A DNA stretch of 64,000 bases, taken from assembly GCA_940671915.1 (NCBI GenBank), contig CALNVZ010003433.1:12656539-12720538 (forward strand), given 5' to 3'. Source of the stretch: Paracentrotus lividus. Lineage: Eukaryota > Echinodermata > Echinoidea > Camarodonta > Echinidae. Positions 32,701 to 47,200 of the stretch are shown in pieces. The notes under the pieces were generated by a model. That model worked only from the letters and a program-made list of their open reading frames with translations. It did no database searches and was not told the DNA's origin. A program made the position numbers and the translations under genes. Within the stretch, counting starts at the first letter, position 1. Each line of letters opens with the position of its first letter.

Positions 32701-35603
32701 TAACAAAAAATATTCAAAGTTATAAACAAATTTGTATCCAATTAACACAATTTTAAGAACCCCATATTTGAGCATCAGATACATAATTCTTTAGAATCAT
32801 ACCATTCTTCCTGTGGTGGATATAAGATGAAATACTATTTTCTAAGCAGTGAATTTTGTAAACTTATAACTAGTAGGTACATGATTCAGGACACATGCCG
32901 TATGGGAACAGACCCTACAATAATCTCAACTCAAAGGCATAATGTGAACGAACCCAGAAAAGAAACAAAATTTATGCCCGTATTTGATCTGAAGAAGATT
33001 ATTGTGTTTAAATTGAGAAAATAATTTTTCTCACAAGCCTTGATTTGAAAACTGTGTTGTTTTTGCTGTAAGTAAAGTCCACCTTGTGGTAAATTGTTGT
33101 ACATGTATTGCTCTTTCGTTTTTTCCTTTTCTTTTTTCTAAGTACATGTATTGTGCAAGGATAAATACAGTCTATCTCTAACAAACGTAAAAGAGAGAAT
33201 TATTTTGTGGGTACAAATTATAGCGTTTAATGGAGCTGGACTTGATTATAGATCAGAAAAAGTAAAATGCATGTTTTGCATATATTTATAGATTATTGGA
33301 AGATTTCTTATTATGGAAGTGTGACTAAAAAGATATTAGTGTAGGCTAGCATGATTGTATGTTTATGTGTATATGTGGTAGAATGGTTTGTAAAGAGCTT
33401 CAAAAGTATATACAATTGAAAATGTTGATCTTTTCTTATTTGTTATTAATGCATGGTGTTAGCTGGTAGGTCACTTGACATGGTTGTAAATTTTAATGTA
33501 TAGACTGAGCTACATTGTACATGTATAACTGCATGACAAGTTATTTTGGGTCCGAGTGCTTATTGTGGAACAATTAGACAAAGAGTAGTTTAATCATCAA
33601 TTATGACTCAAGAAAGTATGAATTAAGCTTTAAAATCAAATGTTTCAAGAACTTTTATAAACATCAGCATTTGCCACCCCCCAAAAAAGAAAATGGCCAG
33701 TTTGATTGTGTAGGAACAAATATTGTGAAAACTTTTAGATTGTGAATTTAATATTCCTCCATCAGCATTACAATGTAATTTCTATAGTGACTATAGTGAG
33801 CATATGATTTATTAGATTTCTGATACTTGCATTGCTTGAAATGTCACAACTTAATATTTGTACACTTTAAAAGTTAAAATGTACAGAATGATAAGCAGAC
33901 TTTGAAGAAAGAAACTTGTCATCGTGCAATTTTAGATTTGACAAAGTTCATTAATAGTCTTTCTTTTTCTGGTGTGAAATCAAATAACTTATGCAAAATA
34001 ATTTCTATCCATAAAAGTTGGATATAGCTGTTTGATCGTTGTCAAGAGATTTTTCATTACTTATTTTTTTTTTAAAAAGAAGATTCTTTTTCTGGTTTCG
34101 AAATGAACTCATTAATGCAAAATGAGTCTATCTAACACCAACTAGCTATAGTGATTCTATAGTTTTTGTGTGTTAGTCAGTTATTCAAGATTACTATTAA
34201 CTTTTTACAGGGAATCGTAGTATATGTTCTGTATTTGTGCCTATAATGATTACTAACTGCCATCTGTTTGTACTCTGAGACAAATCTATTAGAGAAAATA
34301 GAAAATATATATTTTTTGTATACTTATTTCTTGGAATAAGCTCAATATCATCTTCAACTCTGTACTTATCGGTGTTTTCTGTTTGTTTTTCCTCCCTTGT
34401 TTTTCTTATTTTGGTAGGGTCTCTTATATCATAAAATATCAAAATTGCTTTTCAGTCAACTCCATATATTTATTTAGTTTGAACAGCTAGCAGTCTGTTT
34501 AAGTTGTGTTTTATTTTGTAAATACATGTACGTTACTTGTCTCCTTCCTTTAATACAAATCTATTGAATTTGTAAACCCCCCCCCCCCCGCCCCCCCACC
34601 ACACATTTTATCTTGATTATGTACGTTTCTTTTTATAGGAAATTAATTTAAAACCTTGTGGTCGTAAATAGAATCAGGGTTTACTTAATTATAATGCAAT
34701 ATTGTTAACTCGGTGATCAAGCTAATTAGTGATAAAAAATTTTTTTTTGTAAATTCATCTAGACTAGATAAGACAACATTTTTATATCAGGGGTGTGAGT
34801 GAACACAAATAAAAGAGCTTAAAAAAGCTTAAATTGAAAGAGCTCCTATAATTTTTTACCGAGGAAATCTCAAAAAAGCTGAAAAATAAGCTAACAATTC
34901 AAAACCCCAAAAAGCTGAACTCTTACACCCATGATATATATTTAAAGATTACCAGATCAAATCTGGGTTTTATTTTTTCCACTCTGTGGAAGAAAACTGT
35001 ATAATGTAGTGTCACTGATAAACACATATTTCCTAAGAGCCAGAATGTTGCTAGAATTGAATAATTTTCTTCTTTATTACAGAGTAATGCCCGTTTTAGT
35101 TCTTGATGTATAGATTATAATTCTATCATATGTTATTAATTGGCTGTTTAATTATCGTTTAGTTTGTGCTTAAATTCTGGACCAGAATTGAAACTTCTAT
35201 AAATAAGTACAATACACATTAATATGTTGTGCGTATATAAACAAAGCTGGTTTCTTATTAGCTCGACCTTGTAAGGCCATTTATAAACTCTTCATTGATA
35301 GAATTTTTGTGATCAATTAACTTCCACCATATATGCCTCAAGTATTGAAATCATCATTTAAAGATACATGTGACATAAAATCATTGATTAATAAACTGAA
35401 AAGCATGCTTTTCATGTATGATATGCTGATTGAGAAATGTGAATGTGTTTATTTCTACTTATATGTGGATGTTAAATTACAGGTCATAAGATCTAAATGT
35501 TCGATCCTGCAAAAAGGATGGTTCTTATATACCAGCCCCCTTCTATCTTCCTTGCTCTGTTAATTCATACTTTCCATCTGATCCCCTCTGCTAATATATT
35601 ATG

Positions 35604-35646
<43 letters not shown>

Positions 35647-38262
35647 TTCTATACATTTCTCCATAACTTGAGATGTACTGTATAAGCCAATTTTTTTGTG
35701 GACAGATAATTTCGCGATTTTTGTGATGTTTTCATCACTATAAATAGCCTTACGTTGAAGTGGAAATTTTTGCAAAGATAGACTTGCGAAATTTAAGAAA
35801 CTAAAACCATCATGAAAATAACCACTTGTACAGTAATACATCCAATAAATTATTAGCAAAAAGTTAACCACACAAGCAACATAAAAACACTTAAAAGCAG
35901 TTTCTTTGATTATCATTGTCAGATATTATTTCATTTATTTTAATACATACAAACACATGTAATATATGTTTGATTAATAGACAGTGATAAATCAAGAAGC
36001 AGCAGCACAAACCAGCAGTTATTGCAACAACATGAATATTACTTGAAACAAATACATGTACTGTAGGCCAGTCTCCATAATAGTTTGCGACACTGCTTTA
36101 AAGTCAGATTTCCCTCATAATTTCAAAATTAATACAAAAATCTCCTGCATTTGCCATTCAAATTGCCATGCTGACAATTTCTTTCATGCAAAAAGAATTA
36201 TTCACTGCAATTAAGTAGAAAAAAAAATCATTTAAACATACATTTTTGTAAGGAGTCTTATCAAAATCAATTTCTGAAAAGATTTTGGCAAGTACAGTAT
36301 AGAAACTTTCATTTTACACCTTAACTCAATTCTTGACGTAGTGATCTTAATTTAAACATGACAAAGTTTGCATGAAGATATGATGATTCAATTCTTAATA
36401 CAAATACCACATTCAGCCATATTACAATTTATCGTAATTTTATTAATAGATGATGGCATACGCTGTATTTTCTTTATCGCATTTAATTCAGGGTTTCTGT
36501 TTTCACAAACCAAAGATCATCACTATCACATAATTTTGAAAAAGTTCTAAACTATTTAGTACTAGCAATGATAATTTGATTCTACCCATCTCCCAACTCA
36601 TGATAATATATCATTTATATAATTAGGGACAGATAGATTAAAAAAGCAAAGAAAATAATCATGAAATCAAATAAAAATTTAATTTTAAAATAGGCAAAAT
36701 ACACATCTCTATCTCAGAGTGAGTTGATAAGAGGACAACTCTATAGTACAAATACAATAACCCTGTCCAACGGCTAAAATATTGCTTTATATACATTTAC
36801 TTTAAGATCTAACTAAAACTAACGAGTTGCAGATCCCAAAAGAGAAAGAGTGAGGGAGAGAAAAAGAATGAAATTAAAATAATTATTACTTATCATGATT
36901 TTGTACATTGCAGTTACTTCAAAGAAGAATCTGATTGCAAAGATAAATTCTTGATCTCATCTTCAAGAAAGACATTAAAAGACAAAGGATTTTTCTTCTT
37001 CCGCAGAAAATAATCTTATATTACTGCCCTTTTTTGTTCACTCCCCACCCCCCCCCCAAAAAAAAAAATCTGTATAAGTCATGTTTGATTATAATGATAC
37101 TATTCTTGGCCCTAAAAATTAAACACTGCACATTCATTAGCAAATAAATTCAATTAATTTACTAAACTCTTTTTGAAGAACCAATGAAATATAATAATTG
37201 CTCAAACCATTTCACAAATTGCACCGCAAAATTGCCCATTACATTCAGCCATTAAAAAATTACATTTCTTCAGCGAAAGCAAATACTGTTATTCATGCAC
37301 ACATCAAATAATCAAATTGCACAAATCAAGCAACAAGTATGAAAGACAATTTCAAACTCTATAATTTACATCTATGAAATGTGGGTATTTTATAATTAGG
37401 TATAATTACTTGAAATTTTATGAGCATGCTTAATTTCTTCTTTTTTTTTAACTGTCGTTTAAACACTTTCAAGAAAATTGTAACCATCATTTTTAAGAAG
37501 GTAAAAATATGGTGAACAATGTAGCTACATGTATATGTATCTGCTTCTTTCTTCATATTAAAGTAGATTAATACTATTTCTACTGTTAATTCATATAGCC
37601 TACAGAAAATTACGATATTGAATTACTATATAAAGAAAATAGAATAAAAGAGGAAGAATATTCAGCTGATAATGATTATTATATGGGACCACATCCTATT
37701 AAATGTCAAATGAGACATCCTCTAAATAAGCATAATGATCACTTTTTAACAATAATATACAAGAACGATTATCTTTGCGCAAATAATCAGAAAAATTTGT
37801 GTCCACCTAGTACAGACATAAATGTGTTTTTTGTTGCACCTTTATACCAAATTTGAATTAGATGTGTCAAAAAATACTTTCACTAACTATATAGTTTAAT
37901 TCTAAATGGTGGGCCACCATGTACACAAAGTATTGGGAGACATTTATTTCTGCATAGATTTTAAAAAGTCATCCTGCATCTTTAGAAAAGTACATTTCTA
38001 CATAAAAGATTAGAAAAAGTATAATTCTGCATACATCTACATTGAAAGACTTTAAAGGAATTGCATTAAAATGGGTTTGTTGCATACAATGTGTTACATT
38101 AATTTCAGTTTAAAGAAATCAACTTTAAATTCTAAGGAAGACTCGCTGATAAAATAAACATCAAAGAATCTTTTCACAATGAGCATTTTGTGATACAACT
38201 GTATGTCATGGTGATATTGCTGCAAGTTCATTGGAGAGAAGGAGATAGAGATGAAACTTCTT
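32701..38262. other. Spacer between convergent annexin and SPMIP2-like genes
   Basis: AT-rich sequence without a recognisable gene. It contains C runs at 34577-34607 and about 37050-37060, a (CT)n microsatellite at about 35609-35646, and a TTGTGATGTTTTCATC/GTGGAAATTTTTGCAAA word set at about 35710-35780 that also appears at about 16615-16680 and 19890-19990. Long 3'UTRs of either gene may extend into it. Confidence 0.5.
35609..35646 (+). repeat. (CT)n microsatellite
   Basis: A pure CT dinucleotide run of about 30 bases followed by GTCTCTTTC. Confidence 0.9.
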
Positions 38263-38290
38263 CTAGTAGTCAGGATCTGATGTTGGTGCT
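38263..38290 (-). CDS. SPMIP2: SPMIP2-like final short exon
   Basis: CTACTACAG precedes a 28-nt coding end that gives RAPTSDPDY and a TAG stop when joined to exon 4. If the exon 4 donor is not used, the protein instead stops at TAA two bases past the exon 4 end, with SSSYR. A TTTATT at 37943-37948 (AATAAA on the coding strand) is a possible poly(A) signal. Confidence 0.5.
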
Positions 38291-41200
38291 CTGTAGTAGA
38301 TAGATAAAAAGGAGATAATAGGAAATTATTAGTATTTCACATATTTGATAAATTCAGGCCATCATTAAGGCTTTTCACCAAAAAAAACAAAAACAAAAAA
38401 AAATCTGTTACTTAAGCAAAGAAAAGTATTTAAAATTTGTCTAAAGTTTAAGGGTAAACATCTTCTTCTTTTTTTTTTAAACCAGACATTTGGATATACA
38501 TGTAATACAACTTTATTCAGCACATTCCAATACACTTGCAGATCTCTGTTTTATGTACATATTCCGAAAATATTCATTATTATTATTCATTCATAAAATT
38601 ATGCATTAATGTTACAAGAAACGTACTTGTATAAAATTGTCATTTTCTTCGTTCCTTCAAAATATTTTATTCCTTTTAATAGTGGAACTTGACAATTAAA
38701 CACTCATAAAAAAAAATGTGGGAGAGGAAAATTACCTGTACGATGAACTGATACTAGTGGCAGCAGGAGTTATTCTTCGTCTTGATTGATGTTGCGACGT
38801 CGATGAACTCCCCCTGCTCCTTAACGAGGCCTGGGACCCCCTCGAATGGCTGCTGTACGCTGACGATTCACGGTTGTATTGCCCGGGCCCGTTTCCACTC
38901 CCCGGTCTGCTTCCGGCCGGGCTGTGGTGCGTGCTGCCTGCGACGGACGACGATCGGTAGCTGTGGACTGAGTGACCGCTGGGAGGACGACTGAAGTTTT
39001 CCGAGATGGAGGGGGGTTGTGCTGTGATTGGTCTGCTGGCTTCGTTGTTGTTGACGTTAGGGAGCCGGTTGTCAGAGTGGTAACCGGCGACGGTGTGAGG
39101 GCGGGGAGGGAGCCGTTCTCCGCCCCTCTCTTGTTGGCGGGCTGTTCGCCATGCTGATTTTGAGCCTTGTGTGAAGGGGAAGTTTTGTTTGTAGTTAGGG
39201 TCCTTGGGGTGTGGGTACCTGTTCAACGAAGCAAATAAAAAAAGCTTAAATTCCCAATTCTAAGTATTGGAAGAACAAAATAGTGAGATTGAAAAATGGC
39301 ATGTACATGAGCACTACATGTTTGTGAAGCTGATAATATTTTCAAGGCAACCAAATCTGCTTAAAGTTCATGCTAAATGTTTTGACTTTAGAGCATCTAC
39401 TTTTAATATGAAAATTGGGAGACAAAAACCCAATCACCCATAAAACAGAAAGAGAGATATCTAGAAAGGAAAAAAACACAAGAAAGAGATAAAAAGGAGA
39501 AAAAGAAATAGCAAAATCATCCCGCTGCTAAATGAAATATTGTATCTTTAAATCACTTTGAGTTTACATGTGTACATAAAATATGGCAAATTGTATTTTA
39601 AACAGTAATGTACTTCAACCCCTGCAAAACAACCCAAATACCTTCAAATCAATGCACAGCAAAGAGGATACATGTATCACTCAGAGAAAATTTGTTGAAA
39701 AAACTAATAGTCATGTTGCCTCAATCAACCTATATACATGTACATTCGAGGAAGAAAAATGCACCAACATATCAAATTTGTATGATTACTCATCATACAA
39801 AGTAATATGATACCAATTGCTTATAAATACATAAAGCACCTCACTCTAAAAAAAATATATATAAATCTGCACTAGAGCAGACAATTAACATCTCTCAAAC
39901 TTTGCTCACTCTCATAATCCTTGTAAAGTGTGCTAAATATAATTTGAATGATGAAGGAAAAGATGATTAATCTGATGATTGAAAGTTGGGTTATCATGCT
40001 ACAGAATATTAAAACAAAAATCTTAAAAAACGTTCCTACCTAGAATTAAAAGCTATATTCCTAGAACATTTATTTAAATGTGTGACCTCTATCAAGGTTT
40101 CAGACTTGCATCAGCCAGTGAAAGTTGGATAAAATGCATTTATCTTTCTCTATAGATATAAATGATTAAATCAACTGCTACTACTCTGTTTTTATTGAAA
40201 CTAATATACATGTATTTACACAACAAAACACGTTTTAGTGACTGATACATAATGTCTTCATTACAATGTTTTTACTTCACTTGTAAACAGGCATATTTTA
40301 TTACAATGAAAGCACCTGTGATTGATCTTAACAGGTTTACCATGGTTTAATAATAAACACAAAACAAAAAGAAAGTTCCCCCTATTTCAGATATCAATAA
40401 TTTTTGAACCAGGAGGAATTTTAAAAATCTAATTATATGTCCATGTAGGGAATTTAATTAGCTACCATAGGAGCGAATTTTAGGAAAAATCATCACGTCA
40501 TGCTTCAGTGATTAATGGTTGAATGCAAAAATGTCATTTTTTGAAGTTCACAAGCCTAAAGTCATAACTTTAATTCAATGATATCGGACCCATTTTCAGA
40601 TTCTCAACAATTTACACCTCAGAATGTATGCAAAACGTGCTTCCCAACATACGGAAACGAAATTTGCTTCAAATTTCACGGTTGAGTGAGCATGCAGCAA
40701 AAATTGCCCAAACTGCGATTTTTACTTCTTTGCCATGGTATAATCGATCAAATGTGAGGGAATTCCTGTTTTAGAAGTGTATACAACCAATATCCATCCA
40801 TTCACGGTTGAATGAACCCATCAATCAACCAAAAAATAGGCCATTTTAGAATTACGAAGAGCCATTGTAGTAATTTTATGCACTAGAAACCATCTCAATA
40901 ACATTTTGGGGTTTTTATTTATATTCTTTGAGCACCTGTCAATGATCCTATGGCATTTATTTAAGAATTCATGCTTCAGTGAGCACGTGAGACTGAAAAA
41001 ACCCTTTTCTCACGTATGGACTAAAATTCAAATTCTTACTTTGATTGAATATAACAATTCTTGTTGGGGAGTACTTTTGATTTTATTTTCACAAAAATCC
41101 CGATGTTTCACGCCTCAGTGGGCACAAGATACAAGAAAATCATGCAAATGAGAAGAAAGTTTCGGGCTTCGTCATGGTTCAGTGACTTTTCGAATATGTA

Positions 41201-44200
41201 ATTTGAATCAAGATCATGTTAGTTGGAGATCAGTTGAAGCTGTGTGCCAAATTTCGTGACATAACTAATGGTAAAATTAACAATAATCATCGATGAAATT
41301 GGCAGAATTTCACATTTGTCAGGTATTGATTTCCTCCTTCATTGCCTTTATGTACAGAGGTTTAACAAAAGTTTTACAATAGTGAAATTTGGCATATTTT
41401 AATTGTCAGTTTTTGTCCATTTGACTGTGATCGAATTATTTTATGAAACTTTGCACATAGCTTCAACTGGTCTCTAACTAGCATGATCGTTACTCAGATT
41501 ACGTATTCGAAAAGTCACTGAACCATGACGAAGCCCGAAACTTTCTTCTTTTTTTCATGATTTTCTTGTATCTTGTGCCCACTGAGGCGTGAAACATTGG
41601 GATTTTTATGAAAATAAAATCAAAAGTGCTCCCCGAAAAGAATTATTATATTCAATCAAAGTAAGAATTTGAATTTTAGTCCGTACGTGAGAAAAGGACT
41701 TTTCCAGTCTGGCGTGTTCACTGAAGCATGAATTTTTAAATAAATGCCATAGAATCATTGACACGTGCCCAAAGAATATAAATAAAACCCCAAAAATGTT
41801 ATCAAGATGCTTTCTAGTGCATAAAATTACTACAATGGCTCTTCATAATTCTAAAATGGCCTATTTTTTTGTTGATTGATGGGTTCATTCAACCGTGAAT
41901 CGATGGATATTGGTTGCATACACTTCCAAAACAGGAATTCCCTCACATTTGATCGATTATACCATGGCAAAGAAGTAAAAATCGCAGTTTGGGCAATTTT
42001 TGCTGCATGCTCACTCAACCGTGAAATTTGAAGCAAAGTTCGTTTCCGTATGTTGGGAAGCACGTTTTGCATACCTCCAGACGTGTAAATTGTTTAAAAT
42101 ATGAAAATGGGTCCGATATCATTGAATCAAAGTTATGATTTTAGGCTTGTGAACTTCAAAAAATGACATTTTTGCATTCGACCATTAATCACTGAAGCAT
42201 GACTTGATGATTTTTCCTAAAATGCGCTCCTATCTTAGCTAATTAAATTCCCTACATGGACATATAATTAGATTTTTAAAATTCCTCCTGGTTAAAAATT
42301 ATTGATATCTGAAATAGGGGGAACTTTCTTTTTGTTTTGTGTTTAGTTATGAAATTATAATATCAAATTTTGTAAAAATTATTAAAAAAAACACATTTAA
42401 CTTACCATGGTTCTTGGAATCTGTGAGTGTATTTTTCTTCTTGGGCTTTTCTGAATACTTTGAGCTGTAAAGGACAAATCAATAAACATGCAAATTTGTA
42501 AAATAATAATCCTGAAAATACTTTGTTTAAAATGCTTTCTGTATAACTTTTAAAATGTGTGATAGGATGTATCAAAATATACAAACATATAATGGCAATC
42601 TGAGTTAAATTACAAGTTTTTCTGAGAGGACATTTGACTGAACAAATACTGGACAGGTCTTCTGAATTTTTAATTTAAGATTTCTTTTTATAAAGAAGTA
42701 GTACATTGTAGCCTTAAAAAAGAACAAATTTAATAATTTATCAAAATATGTGCATTGTAGGACCTTTAAATCAGTTAAGTATGATTGCTTTGCTCATTAT
42801 TGATTGCATAAAAAATGTCTTTATAGATGTCCTACTGATCTAATTAATTCCTCTGGACATAACTTTCCAACAAATAAAAAATCAATAGTGCAAGAATCAA
42901 ATTGACTTCAGGAGCCTTGCAATTTATTCAACTTCTTCCAATAAAAAAAAAAGTGCAATGAAAGATCAATATTCCCAAAGCTTGATGTGACGGTACAGGT
43001 GTCAGAGATAATAAGAGTATTGTGTTGTCAGAGAAAAAGACCAAGGTATAATCCCGAAAGATGGTGGAAGGGGTGCATGAATTCTTGATGGACAAGAGAA
43101 ATTGATCACAAAGTTAATAATACACAATCAGAGTGATTTAGGATAAAATAGCTGGTACAGTTCAGATTGAATTTCTATAAAGAGTTATACAGGATTCTAT
43201 TGTTCACCAATATGTCTTTGAAATTGAATTTGAAAAAATACCCTAAAGTTTAAGGGAGATGTATTTATAAGCTACAAGTAGATAAAAAGTTTCATCTTTA
43301 TTTATACTGCCCCAAAACAGAAATATCACTATTAATTAAAATAAATTGTAGAGTATCAATTGCATTTAAATTCTGTATCATAATCACAATATTGTGCAAG
43401 ATGAGCATTAAACACTACATGTACATGTAATTATTCAAAGTAACATTTTTCAAACCATTTATGTTAACATGCATGCAAAACATATGGAATATAAATAGCA
43501 TGCAGACATAACGAAAAGATGATTATTAAAATGGCCATGTACGTTCACCATGCATCCAATATTAAAGGTTAATTGGTTTTTAATTTTTCATGAGACGAGA
43601 TAATATCAGCCCTTTGATCGAAGGCCAGCATCAATCAAGTGATTGTGTTGAAAGTCAAGCTTTGATACTCTTTTTGTATTCACACAGTTTTTTCTTTTCA
43701 GTCACCATGCAGCTATGTACTATGGTATTGGATAATGTATTCATTCCATATTCTATTCGTTTTCTCAGCACAATTTATGGTGTTCAATCCAACATTTCTA
43801 CAATAATCACAATACAGTGTGTTCCTAAAAAAAGAGACCGAAGTTCAAAGGTCAGTCATTCCAAAAGTATAGGTTTATTCTTATGATTCGTTTACTAAAA
43901 TATTAAGTAACTCATCAGCTTAATTTGAGACATTGTGACGTCCAAAGTGTAATGGTCACAGAGTTAGGTCTTTTGAAGGCGATAGGTACAAAACCCGTTT
44001 TTCCAAGTTTGTGTTTTCGGGTATGAAACAAACCTTTCTTAAGTAATTGGTGTCATTGGATCTCTTTCAGCAAGTTTCAATGAAATGTCATCTTCTTTGC
44101 TAAAGTGGATTTCTCACTGGTAATGAGATGCGTTCTTAATTATGAGTCTCTGGAGTCTCGGAAGAGATCATGCGACGGATCCTGAGTCTCCAGGAAGTCG

Positions 44201-47200
44201 CGAGAAAACCAAACAAATGTCAAACATGTTCAATATTTAGTAGACTTCTTTCAGACGCAAGCAAGTCTCTGTGACGTCTCGGTGGGTTGCCGCGACGTCC
44301 CTAAATATGCACGAAAGTATCCACGACTTCTCAGAACTTTCGGAACTTGCTAGCGATTAAAAGAAATCAACAGGATTGACAATTTTTTCAGACTTTTGTT
44401 CGATTTACCCACGACGCCCTGAAGTCTCAGGAGACGTCACCACGACGTCACCACGACTCCAGAGGCCCATAATAGTGAACCCATCTCATTGCCAGTGGTC
44501 CTTTGGAAAATGAGATTGAATTTCATGAAACCTTGTGTGAAAAATACCCCAAAACGATGAAACCAAAAACTAACAAAAATTTTGTTTCGTACCCCAAAAC
44601 CAAAAACTTGGAAAAAACGGGTTTTGTACCTATTACCTTCAAAGGACCCTAACTCTGTGACCCATTACAATTTAGACGTCAGCAATGTCTCAAATTAAAG
44701 CTGATGAGTTACTTTATATTCTAGTAACAAATCACAAGAATAAACCATATACTTTTGGAATGACTGACCTTTGAACTTCGGTCCTCTTTTTTTAGGAACA
44801 CACTGTATAGATTGTACATTACATACATTGTACATAGTAATTTGTCACATTTTTATGATCATAAACAACCAAAATAAAAGTTTTGTTTCGATTTGATATT
44901 GATTGAAACAATTTGGTAACTTGAATCATCAAAATACATTCTGACCAGTAGACAAAAGTTTAACAGTTATGACTTCGCAAAGAAGCTTATCCACTGTTTT
45001 CTTTCAAAGGAAACCAAATTGGGACACCAATTTGGTTTTTTAAAATTGACCTTTATAATTATATTATTTTTCTTGTTAAAAACAGATACTTCTTCTACAT
45101 CTGCAGTAGATAAGACTGCATGTTGTATGTGTAGTCTGTTGGGAGGTACCAGATTAAACTTCACTAGCTCTCAGTAAATTGAATACAAAGAATTGACTTG
45201 AAATACATTATGCACATATGAAGTTCACATTTATAGGTTTGGACAATCTTTTTTTTAAATACAAGATTAAAAACTTTCATCCACAGGCATATCAATAAGA
45301 TGTAACAAGTGCTAAAAATGGCCAAGCATTGCTGAAAAAAAAATTTCAACTTGGATATAAAACTTTCTTAGAAAGAATAATTACAACTACAAAATGCAAT
45401 ATTTAAAGTCATTTCATCCTATTTCAGCAACATAATATCAACAACATTAAAAAAAAAAAGTACAGAAACACGCACAGCAGTATAAACAATACAATTTAAC
45501 ACACCATGAAAAACTAGAATTAACACAGAGTTAAAATTGTTTATCTTACCTGTATTTGGTTTCCTGATAGAGTGTTCTTGTAATCATGATACGGAGGAAT
45601 AAACCAACCAATCTCCCCCACCCACTGAGATCTCCTACGGGGCGGGGCAGCACCAGGTGCCCCTCTCCAGATGTACTGAGTGGAACTGGTACCCTCAGGT
45701 GACATTGTCCCAATCCCCACCATGCGGTCATCAGTAACAACATTGGCCTTGTAATCCCTGATCCCGCTTGGACCTGATGAGAAAAGGGAGATTATCTTGA
45801 ATTCATATGAACAAATATGACTCAGATACGCAGCGGAGTTCGCACCGTGCCCTTAATCACAAGAAAACATCTCTCAGTTTGAGGTTCTAAGCAACAGATA
45901 TGACTGGGGCATTAAAACTACATGTTATTTGTGCTCATTTCAGATGGAAATATGATGTTGAGAATATATCCTTCAAAGTGGTTATAATTTGTTATAGCAT
46001 GCCTTTAAAAACACTTATGCACATCTCGCCTCAAAAGAGAGAGACCGCAGTCTTATGACTCCCAACTGCATCAATTCCCATTGAAAGAGGAGAATATTGG
46101 TCATACATCACCTCATTAAATGGAGTCTTGAGGTCAAATAAGATGAGTTATAGGGTCATTTCGCCTATATAATATATGTTGGTAATGACTTGGTCTAACT
46201 GAAAATATAAAAATCATTCTGATTGGATGAGGGGATATATATGCACTCTCTCTTGTTTTGTAAAAATGATAACCACGGATTCGTTTCCATAGACTGCACG
46301 TTAATGGCCTGTGTGTACGAGTGTATGTGTGTGAGTAAGGATCGAAATTGTGACTGAGCTTCGCGTTGAAACAGATAAAAAAAGCATCTGATAGGGAAAA
46401 ACTTAAAGCGTGTAAAACCTCATATATTTGTTCATATGTGGAGGAATAAATATAAATTTGTCAACTTATATGTAGATCTGCATATTCTTGTCGATTTGAT
46501 ATTACTTGTCCAATTAGGTTTATTACAATTTGTCAACTTATAAAATAAATCAAGATCTGCAAGTGAAGTCTGTAGTCTTGATCTAATAATATATTGCTTG
46601 TTCAATTAGATTTATTACACTGAAAGACCGGTCTGTGATTGATATAGATTTATATCAACATTATAGTGGATAGATCTACTTGATATAGAGGCCTACAATA
46701 TGTATTATCTGATAAAATAAAATACCATATAACAAACTACTAGTATATCTCCAGCCACAATGAAATCAACTGTTTTACTGATTAACTATGAATATTGCGC
46801 CTATTTACTACAAGCAAAATTTTTCAGTTAAAACGACCTCGACCGTTACAAAGAGTTTTCACTGCCAAAATGTATGTTAGATTTAAAGCTTGTTTCAACT
46901 TGTTATATGGTACATAAAACAATGAGTCATAAATCTGTAAATCTATAGAGACAAACGAAATCATGACATGCTGATAAAGTTTTTTTTTATCAATGGACTT
47001 CACACTCAGCAGAGGGTCAAAACTCCACTTAATTATTTCCCATATAAATCTATTTGTTATGCACTTATTACATATTGATGGCCATTATTTTTTATCTGAG
47101 AGTCAATTTCACAACTGCTTCAAGATTTACTGATAACAGCACTCGACAGGAGTGATTTTGACCTTCTGTTTCAGGCAAAAAAATAAAAATAAATAAAACT

